DNA of 64,000 bases from Bradyrhizobium sp. Rc3b (GCF_900114915.1 NZ_FOUS01000004.1:1-64000); one strand, 5' to 3'; numbered from the stretch's first letter, positions 8,528-16,845 are shown. Program-made: numbers and translations. The notes: a model not told the origin generated them from the sequence alone.

Positions 8528-9403
8528 ATGCCGACCTATCTGCCGTTCGATCCCAATCCGCGCCGCCCGGTCAAGGCGCCGCCGCCGAAGACGGTCGACA
8601 GCCAGTTTCACGTGCTGGGTCCGATCGACAAATATCCGGAGCGCCCCGGCGCGGCCTACCGCATGCCGACCGCGACCTGGGAGGCCGCGCTGCGCGTCCA
8701 CAAGGCGCTCGGCATCGAGCGCGGCATCATCGTGCAGACCACGACCTATGGCGCCGACCATGCCGTCGTGCTTGACGGCCTCGCCGCGATGGGCCCGAAC
8801 TATCGCGGCTGCGCCAACGCACTGGTATTCGCGGAGGCGAACGACGCCTATCTCGCCAAGCTGCATGACGCCGGCGTGCGCGGCGCGCGCTTCAGCTTCC
8901 GCCAGGAGCTCGGCGCCGTGCTCTCGGATGCCGATTTTGCCCGCGCCATCGCCCGCATTCGTGAGCTCGGCTGGTACGTCAAGATCCAGCCGGAGAAGGA
9001 CGGCATCATATCGAGCGTCGCCAAGTACGAGAATCTCGACGTCCCCGTGCTGATCGATCACATGGCGCGCCCCGATCCCGAGGCCGGCAGGAACGATCCG
9101 AATTTGCGCAAGATGCTCGAGCTGCTGGCCAAGGGCAATTTCTGGGTGATGCTGTCGCTCGGCGAGAAGACCTCGAAGGCCGGCGCGCCCTATGACGACG
9201 TGATCCCGATCGCGCGCGCCTATATCGAGGCCGCCGTCGACCGCTGCGTCTGGGCCAGCGACTGGCCGCACCCGGTCTCCGTCAAGCAGCCGCCCAACGA
9301 CGCCGATCTGCTCGAGCTGATGTATCGGTACGCGCCGGACCAGGCGGAGCTCGAAAAGATTCTCGTCCACAATCCGGCCAAGCTGTTCGGTTTTCCGGAC
9401 TAG
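8528..9403 (+). CDS. Amidohydrolase (2-pyrone-4,6-dicarboxylate lactonase-like)
   Basis: 291-residue metal-dependent hydrolase of the amidohydrolase_2 family. The start is TVDSQFHVLGP rather than a classical HxH, as in the LigI-type lactonase branch. VLIDHMARPDPEAG and WASDWPHPV supply the His and catalytic Asp positions; HNPAKLFGFPD is the usual C terminus. It probably opens a lactone or cleaves a C-N/C-C bond of a dicarboxylate. It lies 14 bases after ridA in the same operon. Substrate is unknown. Confidence 0.85.
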   Translation: MPTYLPFDPNPRRPVKAPPPKTVDSQFHVLGPIDKYPERPGAAYRMPTATWEAALRVHKALGIERGIIVQTTTYGADHAVVLDGLAAMGPNYRGCANALVFAEANDAYLAKLHDAGVRGARFSFRQELGAVLSDADFARAIARIRELGWYVKIQPEKDGIISSVAKYENLDVPVLIDHMARPDPEAGRNDPNLRKMLELLAKGNFWVMLSLGEKTSKAGAPYDDVIPIARAYIEAAVDRCVWASDWPHPVSVKQPPNDADLLELMYRYAPDQAELEKILVHNPAKLFGFPD

Positions 9404-9430
9404 CCGGAGCATTCACGGTCGGGGGGCCGC

Positions 9431-11113
9431 ATGTTGATCGTCTCGGCACGTAGGCTGCGTCGTCCGGTCTGGCAGGCCGCGCTTGCTTGCATCGCGAGCG
9501 TTGCCGCCACCGCAACCGCATCGGCCGGCGCCGACACTATCCCGCCCGTGACCGCATGCGATCGGCTCCACCAGGAGTCCGGTCCGACGATGCGCGTCAG
9601 CGAGGCGCAATCACGTCCAGCGGCCGGCGGCCTCGCCGCGCATTGCGAGGTGATCGCTTATCTCGACGAGCGAACCGGCGCCGACGGCCAGAAGTTTGCG
9701 ATCGGCCTGCATCTCCGATTGCCGGACGCATGGAACGGCCGCTTCGTGTTCCAGGGGCAGGGCGGCACCGACGGTTTTCTCGGCAGCGGCGATGCACAGC
9801 CCGGCGGCGGACAGCCGAGTGCGCTCAATCAGGGCTACGCGACGGTTACGACCGACGCCGGACACAGCAACGCGCCGGGCCCTCTCGGCGGCGCCAGCTT
9901 CGGCCTCGATCCGCAGGCGCGGATCGATTTCGGCTACCGCGCCGACGATGTCGTGACACGGCGGGCGAAGCACTTCATCCAGGCTTACTACGGCCGCTTG
10001 CCAAAATACTCCTATTTCCTGGGCTGCTCCAATGGCGGACGGCACGGCATGGCGATCACGCAGCGCTTCCCCGACCATTTCGATGGCGTGGCGGCCGGTG
10101 CGCCGGCGTTTCGAATGCCCGAGAAGGGGCTCTCGGGCGCCGCCGTGACGCAAGCCTTTGCGGCGATCGCACCGAAGGCGCCGGACGGCCGCCCCATCCT
10201 GGCGCAGGCCTTGTCCCAGGCCGATATGGACTTGCTCTCCAAGGCCATCGTTCAGTCCTGCGATGCAGCCGACGGGCTTGCCGACGGCATCATCGACAAT
10301 GTGCCGGCCTGTCGTTTTTCGCCGCGCACGCTGCAGTGTTCCGCCGAGAAGACCGCGAGCTGTCTCTCCGCCGCGCAGGTCACAGCGGTCGAGAACTATT
10401 TCGAGGGACCGACCACGGCACAGGGCCGCCGGATCTATGCGCCCTATCCCTATGATTACGGCATCGCCACGGAGGGATGGCGGCGCTGGATTCTCGGCAA
10501 CGCACCCGACAGCCGCGTCAACGCCTTCAACGTCTCCTTTGGCGCGACGCTGGCCTATCTCTATATGACCCCGCCCCACGCGCCCTTGGCGAGCGAAGCG
10601 GACGCCGTCTACGATTTCTATCGCTCCGTGGATGTGACGGAAGCCCACGCGAAAATCTTCGGCACGAGCGCGGCGATGCCGGAAAGCTCCGTGCAGACGA
10701 TCTCGGCGAACGCGGTCGATCTCTCGGGTTTCCGTGCGCGGCGCGGCAAGCTGCTGCTCTATCACGGCGTCAGCGATCCCACGTTCTCCGCGCTGGATAC
10801 GCTCGATTGGTACAAGCGCCTCACGAATGCGGTGGGCGGAGAAAAAGAAACGGCCGACTTCGCCCGCCTCTTTCTCGTGCCCGGCATGAACCATTGTTCG
10901 GGAGGGCCTGCCACCGACAGCTTCGACGTGCTGACCCCGCTGGTGAACTGGGTCGAGCAGGGCCGCGCGCCTGAGCGCATCCAAGCTCGTGCGGGTGCGA
11001 AGACGCCCTGGCCGGAGCGCAGCCGGCCGCTGTGCCCCTATCCGCGCCAGGCGCGCTATCTCGGCCAAGGCAGCATCGAGCAGGCCGAGAACTTCACCTG
11101 CGCCGTCCCTTAA
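9431..11113 (+). CDS. Tannase/feruloyl esterase family protein, secreted
   Basis: 560 residues. Signal peptide at 1-33 (Arg-rich then LACIASVAATATASAGA). The alpha/beta-hydrolase core carries the nucleophile in FLGCSNGGRHGM (Cys199-Ser200), the acid in YHGVSDPTFSALD, and GMNHCSGG, giving the Cys-Ser/His-Cys pattern of the tannase family. It should release phenolic acids such as gallate or ferulate from esters in the periplasm or medium. It follows the catabolic operon by 27 bases, so it may feed the same pathway. Confidence 0.88.
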   Translation: MLIVSARRLRRPVWQAALACIASVAATATASAGADTIPPVTACDRLHQESGPTMRVSEAQSRPAAGGLAAHCEVIAYLDERTGADGQKFAIGLHLRLPDAWNGRFVFQGQGGTDGFLGSGDAQPGGGQPSALNQGYATVTTDAGHSNAPGPLGGASFGLDPQARIDFGYRADDVVTRRAKHFIQAYYGRLPKYSYFLGCSNGGRHGMAITQRFPDHFDGVAAGAPAFRMPEKGLSGAAVTQAFAAIAPKAPDGRPILAQALSQADMDLLSKAIVQSCDAADGLADGIIDNVPACRFSPRTLQCSAEKTASCLSAAQVTAVENYFEGPTTAQGRRIYAPYPYDYGIATEGWRRWILGNAPDSRVNAFNVSFGATLAYLYMTPPHAPLASEADAVYDFYRSVDVTEAHAKIFGTSAAMPESSVQTISANAVDLSGFRARRGKLLLYHGVSDPTFSALDTLDWYKRLTNAVGGEKETADFARLFLVPGMNHCSGGPATDSFDVLTPLVNWVEQGRAPERIQARAGAKTPWPERSRPLCPYPRQARYLGQGSIEQAENFTCAVP

Positions 11114-11116
11114 GCC

Positions 11117-11133
11117 GCCGCGACGCTCGCGGC
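11117..11133. terminator. Hairpin between convergent tannase and LLM genes
   Basis: GCCGCGA-CGC-TCGCGGC: a 7-bp GC stem with a 3-base loop, directly after the tannase stop codon and just before the end of the convergent gene. No U-tract follows, so it is only a candidate transcript-end structure. Confidence 0.35.
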
Positions 11134-11142
11134 GCGCAGGGC

Positions 11143-12140
11143 TCACGCCGCCGGCTGCTTTGCCAGCCCGTCCCGCACCTCGGCCGCGATCTCGAACGAG
11201 CGCAGCCGCGCGGTGTGGTCGTAGATCTGCCCGGTGGTGATCAGCTCGTCCGCGCCGGTATCAGTGATCAACGCCTTCAGCTTCGCCTCAATCACATCGG
11301 GTGAGCCGACCGCGGAGCAGGACAGCGACTGGCCGACCATGGCCTTTTCCGCCGGCGACCACAGCGCGTCCATGTCGTCCACCGGCGGCGGCAGCGGCCC
11401 CGGCGTGCCGCGGCGCAAGTTGATGAATGCCTGCTGCAGCGAGGAGAACATCCGCTGCGCCTCGGCGTCGCTATCGGCCGCGAACAAATTGACGCCGATC
11501 ATCGCATAGGGCTTGTCGAGCTGCGCCGATGGCTCGAAGCGCGCGCGATATTCGCGCAGCGCCGGCATCATCATCTGCGGCGCGAAATGCGAGGCGAAGG
11601 CGAACGGCAGGCCCAGCATCGCGGCGAGCTGCGCGCCAAAGGTGCTCGATCCCAAAATCCAGAGCGGCACCCTGGTCCCCATGCCGGGCACGGCGCGGAT
11701 CGCCTGGTTCGGTTGCACGTCGCCGAGCAGCGCAGCACGTCATGCGGAAAGTTCTCGGAGCTGGTGGCGAGGTCGCGCCGCAGCGCCCGCGCGGTGAACT
11801 GGTCGGTGCCGGGCGCGCGCCCGAGCCCGAGATCGATCCGCCCGGGATAGAGCGATTCCAGCGTGCCGAACTGCTCGGCAATAACCAGCGGCGAATGGTT
11901 CGGCAGCATGATCCCGCCGGAGCCGACGCGGATCGTCTTCGTTCCGCCCGCGATATGCCCGATCACCACCGACGTCGCCGCGCTCGCGATGCCCGTCATG
12001 TTGTGATGCTCGGCCAGCCAGAACCGCTTGAAGCCCCAGCCTTCCGCGTGCCGGGCGAGATCCAGCGAGTTGCGGAACGCCTGCGCGGCGTCGCCGCCCT
12101 GACAAATCGGCGCGAGGTCGAGCACGGAGAAGGGGATCAT
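11143..12140 (-). pseudogene. LLM-class flavin-dependent oxidoreductase, frameshifted
   Basis: A luciferase-like monooxygenase split into two frames. The first part (12140 to about 11725) starts [16 protein letters not shown] and has [12 protein letters not shown] and [14 protein letters not shown]. The second part, in another frame, continues [19 protein letters not shown] to the end (LIITGQIYDH-like ELITTGQIYDHTARL). The break lies between FPHDVL and LLGDVQPN. The bases fit loss of about ten nucleotides between CTG-containing repeats. Without the shift the product would be ~335 residues, normal for the family. It is either a real pseudogene or an assembly error. Confidence 0.8.
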
Positions 12141-12403
12141 GGGGAGGGTACCGGCGAGAAGGAGCTGTGCCACCACATGTAGTGTCCGTGCGCAGGAAGG
12201 GTAGAGCACTTGCGAACCCATCATCCTTCGCCGCCGAACGAGCCAGATGAGTTTCGCTCCGCTTGACCCATGCTACGAAGCTGTTCGAGCGGCCGCGCAC
12301 CCGTTCACAACACTGTTATTGCGACCCGTTGCGCCCTGCGTCGTAACTGGGCGTTTCAGGCCTGGTGTTGTATCGTTGAAGCAGCAATTGCCCGGTAGTC
12401 GCG
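12141..12403. other. Intergenic region upstream of the LLM gene
   Basis: No supportable gene. It includes the 5' region of the frameshifted oxidoreductase; the longer N terminus possible there (to 12224) is less likely than the ATG at 12138-12140. A long inverted-repeat element follows from 12404. Confidence 0.4.
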
Positions 12404-12512
12404 TGTCCCGGACGCGGTGCAGCGTGAAACGCTGCTCCGCAGAGCCGGAACCCGTCAGGCTAGGCCCCGGCTCTGCAGCGCATCACTGCGTGCTGCACCG
12501 CGTCCGGGGCAC
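12404..12512. repeat. Long hairpin-forming intergenic repeat
   Basis: Imperfect inverted repeat of about 110 bases. The outer arms are CCCGGACGCGGTGCAGC and GCTGCACCGCGTCCGGGGC; inner arms CAGAGCCGG / CCGGCTCTG surround a short loop. It resembles the hairpin repeats scattered through Bradyrhizobium genomes. It lies about 50 bases upstream of the Tat-exported protein gene and could influence its transcript. Confidence 0.75.
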
Positions 12513-12563
12513 GAGAAATCATCGTACGGCGCGCCATCGCGCCGACCGCCCGGAGGAACTGAC

Positions 12564-13052
12564 ATGACCACGGTCGTATTCAACCGCCGCAATCTTCTCG
12601 CCGCCGGCGGCGCCGTTCTGGCAACCGGCGTGTCCGGCCTCCTGCTGCCGGCCCGTGCGGCAGGCCTCGCACCGACCGAAACGATGTCGGGTGGTGCGAA
12701 CAACTACCGCAAGGGCGCGGCGATCGTGGATCGCATCGGCAAGGGCGGGTTCTGGATGAGCGGCACCGTGCGCCGCGCCGGCGACGGCGCGCCGCTCGCC
12801 GGGCAGCGCATCCAGATCTGGGCGCATACGGTCGAAGGCCAGGAGCACGAGCCGCAGAGCCACGGCGCCACGCTCACCGACAAGGACGGCAAGTTCCGGC
12901 TCGAGATGCCGCAGATCATTCCGATCTTCGGCCAGCCGCATGGACACCTCGCTTATGACAGCGGCGAGTTCAAAACGGTTTTCCTGCGGCCGGTGATGCG
13001 GAGCGCCAAGGAAACCAGCCTCGAAGCGCATTTCGTCCTGCAGCCGGCCTGA
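12564..13052 (+). CDS. Tat-exported protein with transthyretin-like/intradiol-dioxygenase-like fold
   Basis: 162 residues. The twin-arginine signal NRRNLLAAGGAVLATG is followed by a hydrophobic stretch and an Ala-X-Ala-type cleavage region near residue 34 (PARAAG). The mature part has GFWMSGTVRRAGDGAPLAGQ and RIQIWAHT, the beta-sandwich seen in intradiol dioxygenases and carboxypeptidase-regulatory domains, then a HxH in GQPHGHLAYDSGEF. The normal Tyr/Tyr/His/His iron set is not complete, so it may not be a dioxygenase. Tat export suggests a cofactor or early folding. It is 12 bases upstream of a membrane cytochrome gene. Confidence 0.72.
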   Translation: MTTVVFNRRNLLAAGGAVLATGVSGLLLPARAAGLAPTETMSGGANNYRKGAAIVDRIGKGGFWMSGTVRRAGDGAPLAGQRIQIWAHTVEGQEHEPQSHGATLTDKDGKFRLEMPQIIPIFGQPHGHLAYDSGEFKTVFLRPVMRSAKETSLEAHFVLQPA

Positions 13053-13064
13053 TCGGGCCAGCGA

Positions 13065-13727
13065 ATGACGGGGTGGAGATTGGCCCGGGCGATCCTGATC
13101 TGGGTTGCCCTCGCCCTGGCCATCGGCGTTCCGATCGCAGCTGCTGCGACGAGCGAGCAGCTCGCATGGCGTGGACCGGTTTATATCCTCGCAGGATTCG
13201 CCGGGATTATCGCGCTCGGTCTCGTGCTGGTTCAGCCGCTGCTGATCGGCGGATATCTGGCGCCGCTGTCGGCCTATCGCGGGCGGCGTGCCCATCACTG
13301 GATCGGCGGCACGCTCGCCTTCGCGGTGGTGATCCACGTTGCCGGCCTCTGGATCACCAGCCCGCCCGACATGATCGACGCTCTCACCTTCTCATCGCCG
13401 ACGCCTTTCTCCCCCTTCGGCGTGGTCGCCATGTGGGCCATCTTCATTGTTGCGCTGCTGGCGTCCCTGCGCCGGCGGTTGGAGCTGCGACCGCGAACCT
13501 GGCGCATCATTCATATTCCGCTGGCGATCGTCATCGTCGCGGGCAGCGTGGTCCATTGCCTCCTGATCGAGGGAACGATGGAGACGATCTCGAAGGTCGT
13601 GCTGTGCGTGTTGGTCCTTGCGGTGACTGTGAAAGTCATGATCGACCTGCAGGTTTGGCGAAAGCGACGGACGCTGCGCGGGGAGAGTGGCGCGCGGTCC
13701 GCGGCCGAGGGCCCCGGATTACTCTAA
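13065..13727 (+). CDS. Ferric reductase-like transmembrane cytochrome b
   Basis: 220-residue integral membrane protein with about six helices. Two His pairs fit bis-heme ligation: His77/78 with His91 in RRAHHWIGGTLAFAVVIH, and His150 with His164 in RIIHIPLAIVIVAGSVVH (14-residue spacing each). This is the pattern of ferric-reductase-like domains (NOX, MsrQ). It lacks a flavin/NAD domain, so electrons must come from a partner or quinol. Likely co-transcribed with the Tat protein upstream, which is probably its extracytoplasmic electron acceptor or donor; this is inferred. Confidence 0.8.
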   Translation: MTGWRLARAILIWVALALAIGVPIAAAATSEQLAWRGPVYILAGFAGIIALGLVLVQPLLIGGYLAPLSAYRGRRAHHWIGGTLAFAVVIHVAGLWITSPPDMIDALTFSSPTPFSPFGVVAMWAIFIVALLASLRRRLELRPRTWRIIHIPLAIVIVAGSVVHCLLIEGTMETISKVVLCVLVLAVTVKVMIDLQVWRKRRTLRGESGARSAAEGPGLL

Positions 13728-13788
13728 CGCTCTATTCGGCTACGGCGCTCTGCTTGCCGCTGATGGCGACGGGGCGTATCCTTGCGCA

Positions 13789-14265
13789 ATGGCTGTCAGT
13801 GCTCCCGATCTGGAAGCGTTCCTGCTCGCGACGCCGTTCTTCGGCGGTCTTCCGGAGCCAGGTCTCGACCTCCTGATGTCCATGCTGGTCGAGCGCAGCT
13901 TCGACGCCGGCGCAACCGTCGTGGCGGAAGGCGAGCCGGGGCGCTCGATGTTCATCGTCAAATCCGGCCGGCTCGCGGTGAGCAAGCGGGCGAATGCGGG
14001 CAGCGTCATCCCGATTTCGGTACTGGAGCGCGGCGACTTCTTCGGTGAGATGACGCTGATCGAAATGCAAAACCGCTCGGCAACGGTGGTCGCGGAGGTG
14101 CCGACGGTGCTGTACGAGCTGACCGCCCAAAATCTCTACGCCTGCTACAAGGCCGACATCCGCGCCTATGTGATCGTACTGCAGAACATCAATCGCGAGC
14201 TGTGCCGGCGCTTGCGCCGGGCCGACGATCGGTTTGCCCGGCGTGCGGCGGGTAACGACAATTGA
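13789..14265 (+). CDS. Cyclic nucleotide-binding domain protein (no DNA-binding domain)
   Basis: 158 residues, essentially one CNB domain: LEAFLLATPFFGGLPEPGLD, GATVVAEGEPGRSMFIVKSG, and the phosphate-binding cassette region GDFFGEMTLIEMQNRSATVV. The cassette has Gly-Glu but the usual Arg-Ser/Thr-Ala is RSAT, consistent with nucleotide binding. The C terminus is a helix ending in basic residues and does not form a winged helix, so it is not a classical CRP regulator. Start is the ATG at 13789. It follows the cytochrome gene by 61 bases and may signal to it. Confidence 0.78.
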   Translation: MAVSAPDLEAFLLATPFFGGLPEPGLDLLMSMLVERSFDAGATVVAEGEPGRSMFIVKSGRLAVSKRANAGSVIPISVLERGDFFGEMTLIEMQNRSATVVAEVPTVLYELTAQNLYACYKADIRAYVIVLQNINRELCRRLRRADDRFARRAAGNDN

Positions 14266-14296
14266 CAGTGCGTAGGATGGGTATGCCCTGATACGG

Positions 14297-14428
14297 CTAC
14301 AGCAACGCCATCGCGTGCAGTGAGTTTCTATGAAAGCCGAAGGCAACGATGCCGGAGAGAAGCAACGCAATCCCGGTCACGATCAGGCAGCACGCAAACA
14401 CTATCGAAGCCTCTGGTTCATCATCCAC
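14297..14428 (-). CDS. Possible single-pass membrane microprotein (43 aa)
   Basis: A short frame not obvious from length alone. From a GTG at 14426-14428 it encodes DDEPEASIVFACCLIVTGIA followed by LLLSGIVAFGFHRNSLHAMALL and a TAG stop. The pattern is an acidic N terminus, one convincing membrane helix, and a short basic tail. No clear ribosome-binding site precedes the GTG, so expression is uncertain. It is convergent with the CNB gene. Function unknown. Confidence 0.3.
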   Translation of the reverse strand: MDDEPEASIVFACCLIVTGIALLLSGIVAFGFHRNSLHAMALL

Positions 14429-14697
14429 GGCAAAACGATAATAGATAAAACTTTACCGACAATCGAAAGGAAGAATTAACCTTACCTGCGCAGCCAAACC
14501 GGCCGGAGCCCGGTATCAGCGCGCAGGATGGGCGGAGCGCAGCGATCGTGCCTTGGCCCGAACAAACGGCTGCGCGGGCGGATGAGCGGTTCGCGGCACT
14601 GCGGATGAATGGCCGAAAATTGATGGTGCGCAGGGGACAGAGCCGTTGCGAAACCATCATGTTTTGCCGCTGAGATCGGCCTCGAGGACCTTGGCAG
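14429..14697. other. Intergenic region with degenerate repeat
   Basis: No supportable gene. The part from about 14520 to 14665 (GCGCAGGATGGGCGGAGCGC and similar) resembles a decayed copy of the GGATGGGT...ACCCATCC hairpin repeats common in Bradyrhizobium. Short frames across it are not credible. Confidence 0.4.
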
Positions 14698-14901
14698 TCA
14701 CGACTTGTCGTGCGCGTACTTCTCCAAGACCAGTCGATTATACTCGTCCCTGACGGCTCTGCGGGAAATATGTCCCTTCCGGTCCTTGGCGATTTTCAGA
14801 AGATCAGGGTCGGTCGGTGCCTTCGATTTCCGCCGAAATCTCGCAAAGAGAGGGGTCGTCGGCTCCGACATCCTTACAAACAGGCGGTCGAACCATCCCA
14901 T
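14698..14901 (-). CDS. Small basic hypothetical protein (67 aa)
   Basis: 67 residues, MGWFDRLFVRMSEPTTPLFA at the N terminus then a Lys/Arg-rich region RFRRKSKAPTDPDLLKIAKD and a helical C terminus ISRRAVRDEYNRLVLEKYAH. A strong GGGAGGAC site stands seven bases before the ATG at 14899-14901, which decides this start over the much longer open frame. No recognised domain; the charged helical end suggests a nucleic-acid or protein-binding role, but that is speculation. Confidence 0.6.
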   Translation of the reverse strand: MGWFDRLFVRMSEPTTPLFARFRRKSKAPTDPDLLKIAKDRKGHISRRAVRDEYNRLVLEKYAHDKS

Positions 14902-15109
14902 TGTGTCCTCCCGGACAGGCTGCGAGCCAAAGATTATCACCATGAAGCGAGGGGTCAACGTGCAGTGCAACGGCATCTTATAAGCCGCCCGGTTCACCCC
15001 GAGCCGCCGCGCCCAATCGGACGCAGAGCCATCGGTTCTTGTGGCTCGCTTGATGCGATGCGAACCAACTGGCGCCATTGTTCCGAAGCATTCGGCAAAT
15101 GAATTTGGT

Positions 15110-15577
15110 CTATGGCTGAGGCGCAGGAATTGGAAGGATGCTTGTTATCTTCCAACCGTCGCCCGTTTTCACCAGCACTTGATTCATCAGGAACCGTGTC
15201 GGCTGCGCAGCCTGCCCAGGCGGTGAAATCATAAAGGTCACCGGCACATAGAGTTGCGCCACCCCCGTCTGCAATTCGATGACCTTCAGTTCGTCCATTT
15301 TCGGGTCGAGGGACCAAGTGCCTTGATACAGGGTCTCAAAGCGCTTGATGGCTGCGGCGTGACCCCAGACAGGGGCGCCACGGGTGATCCACAAGAACTG
15401 AGCTGAATCTTGCAAAAGCTCACCAACCTCCTTGAGGTCATGAGCGTTTTGTGCGGCAACAAATCTTGCGAAAAGAGCCTTCACCTCGTCCTCGCTGCCC
15501 GCGCAAACCGCGTCAGCCGTAGTCAGGAGCAGGAATGAAGCGAAGAGAGCCAGATGGCTTCGTGCGCGGAAGGTCAT
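15110..15577 (-). CDS. Secreted SnoaL-like / NTF2-fold protein
   Basis: 155 residues. Signal peptide 1-26 (HLALFASFLLLTTADAVCAG). The mature protein has the NTF2-like cone fold: EDEVKALFARFVAAQNAHDL, LLQDSAQFLWITRGAPVWGH, and GDGWKITSILPIPAP at the end, typical of SnoaL/ketosteroid-isomerase-like families. No catalytic residues can be assigned. A GAGGGAGGAC site precedes the ATG at 15575-15577. Function unknown; probably periplasmic. Confidence 0.75.
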   Translation of the reverse strand: MTFRARSHLALFASFLLLTTADAVCAGSEDEVKALFARFVAAQNAHDLKEVGELLQDSAQFLWITRGAPVWGHAAAIKRFETLYQGTWSLDPKMDELKVIELQTGVAQLYVPVTFMISPPGQAAQPTRFLMNQVLVKTGDGWKITSILPIPAPQP

Positions 15578-15689
15578 GATCGTCCTCCCTCGATGTCGCG
15601 GCGAAGAACCGCTCGCGGTTATCCGTCGCAACAGAAAATTACCCCAACGATGGTCCAAATACCACGTGATCTAGGACGCCATGGCCGGT

Positions 15690-16330
15690 GGGTAGGAGTC
15701 CTGCATCGGGCCAAAACCCGATATTGACCGCAACGCTTCTGACCCGTCGGGCAAAACACCCCAAATCCCGTCAACCCCTTCCCGCAAATAGATTCCGCTT
15801 TACCGAAATTCGGAATTGCGGCATATTCCCGCCATCCCGGCCCGAGGAGAGGGGCGATCGTACGTCGCAACGAACGTGGGCCGGGGTGCGATGGACGCGG
15901 CTGCGTCGGGCACGGGAAGGCGGGACCAGGGCGGGTGAACCTCGTGAGGTCCTTCTCCGTGTGACGAACGAAGCAGTCGCGTACGGCTAAACCATGTGGT
16001 CCTGGCTGTCGTTGCTACAGCCAAGCTTTCGCGAAGATGCATCGGCCAACCGGACGCGGTGCATCGGTTTTCGCGAGGTGACGGAGGCCAGAAGGAATTC
16101 GGCTCCGGGGAGAGCAGGCATAGGCCGTCAACCCATCGCGCAGGGAAGGCCGGGTGTTTTCCGGCCCACCTGTTGTCCGCCTGCGCATTTGCGTGTGCAA
16201 ATTCTTCGCGCAGCGGGTCATGGGTGCCAGCCGGCACCCGGTCTTCCCTGCGCCCTCTTCAAGGAAGAGGGTCAAGGAAAACAGCAAAACTCGGACGCTT
16301 CGCGCCGCGAGAACGCTGCTCGATGTGTGA
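15690..16330. repeat. Mosaic of dispersed Bradyrhizobium-type repeats
   Basis: About 640 bases without a genuine gene. The left part (GGGCCAAAACCCGATATTGA ... GACCCGTCGGGCAAAACACC) and the longer right part (from about 15850, including GGTGCCAGCCGGCACCCGGT near 16210) look like elements I know from many places in Bradyrhizobium-type genomes. There they give rise to families of spurious short ORFs; six overlapping frames are open here on both strands. Multi-copy status is established knowledge applied by resemblance and was not tested here. Confidence 0.65.
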
Positions 16331-16375
16331 ACACTGGAATGACCGCGCGCTCTCGCCTCGCCCGTGTCGCTCCAG

Positions 16376-16726
16376 TCAGCGGCGGGCGGCGATCGCCGTC
16401 AGCTCCAGCTTGACGCCCGGGCCGAGATCCGCAACGCCAACGGCCGCACGCGCCGGCAGATGGTCCGCGGGGAAATAGCGCTTCCACACCTGGTTGAACG
16501 CCGCCTTGTCGGCGAGATCAGCCACAAAGATCGTCACCTGCAGAACGCGGGAGAGATCGGAGCCGGCCCCCTCGAGCAGGGTCTTCATCTGGCGCAGCAC
16601 ATCGTCGGCCTGGCCCGTCATATCGAGCCCCGCATCTTCGGGGACGATGCCGCCGAGATAAAGCACGCCATTATGCTCGACGATCTCGTGGAGCAATCCT
16701 TCATAGGGCAGGGAACGTGTGATCAC
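16376..16726 (-). CDS. RidA family protein
   Basis: 116 residues in the RidA fold: LLHEIVEHNGVLYLGGIVPE, a GQADDVLRQMKTLLEGAG helix, LSRVLQVTIFVADLAD, and LPARAAVGVADLGPGVKLEL with the conserved Arg. The open frame runs back into tRNA-Thr, so an internal start is needed. GTG at 16724-16726 (first residues ITRSLPYEGL) is preferred, with GGATG a few bases upstream. It lies just downstream of the tRNA on the same strand and may read through from it. Predicted enamine/imine deaminase-type activity. Confidence 0.8.
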   Translation of the reverse strand: MITRSLPYEGLLHEIVEHNGVLYLGGIVPEDAGLDMTGQADDVLRQMKTLLEGAGSDLSRVLQVTIFVADLADKAAFNQVWKRYFPADHLPARAAVGVADLGPGVKLELTAIAARR

Positions 16727-16770
16727 GATCGCATCCGTGGGTGTTGCGGGCTCGCTGCAATGGGAAAAAA

Positions 16771-16845
16771 TGGTGCTGCCAGACAGGATTGAACTGTCGA
16801 CCTCTCCATTACCAATGGAGTGCTCTACCACTGAGCTACGGCAGC
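16771..16845 (-). tRNA. tRNA-Thr (anticodon GGT)
   Basis: 75-nt cloverleaf with encoded CCA. Acceptor arm GCTGCCG / TGGCAGC with a G-U closing pair, D-arm GCTC-AGTGGTA-GAGC, anticodon arm CTCCA-TTGGTAA-TGGAG with GGT anticodon, T-arm GACAG-TTCAATC-CTGTC, discriminator A. Reads ACC (and ACU) codons. Confidence 0.97.

Noticed and set aside
9611..11146. Minus-strand open frame of 511 codons
   Set aside because: Antisense to the tannase-family gene; composition typical of a shadow frame.
12417..12563. Extended N terminus of the Tat protein frame
   Set aside because: It runs through the hairpin repeat; the twin-arginine signal begins properly at the ATG at 12564.
15800..16413. Several overlapping frames on both strands
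   Set aside because: They lie within the dispersed repeat mosaic and resemble spurious ORF families; no ribosome-binding sites or coherent domains.
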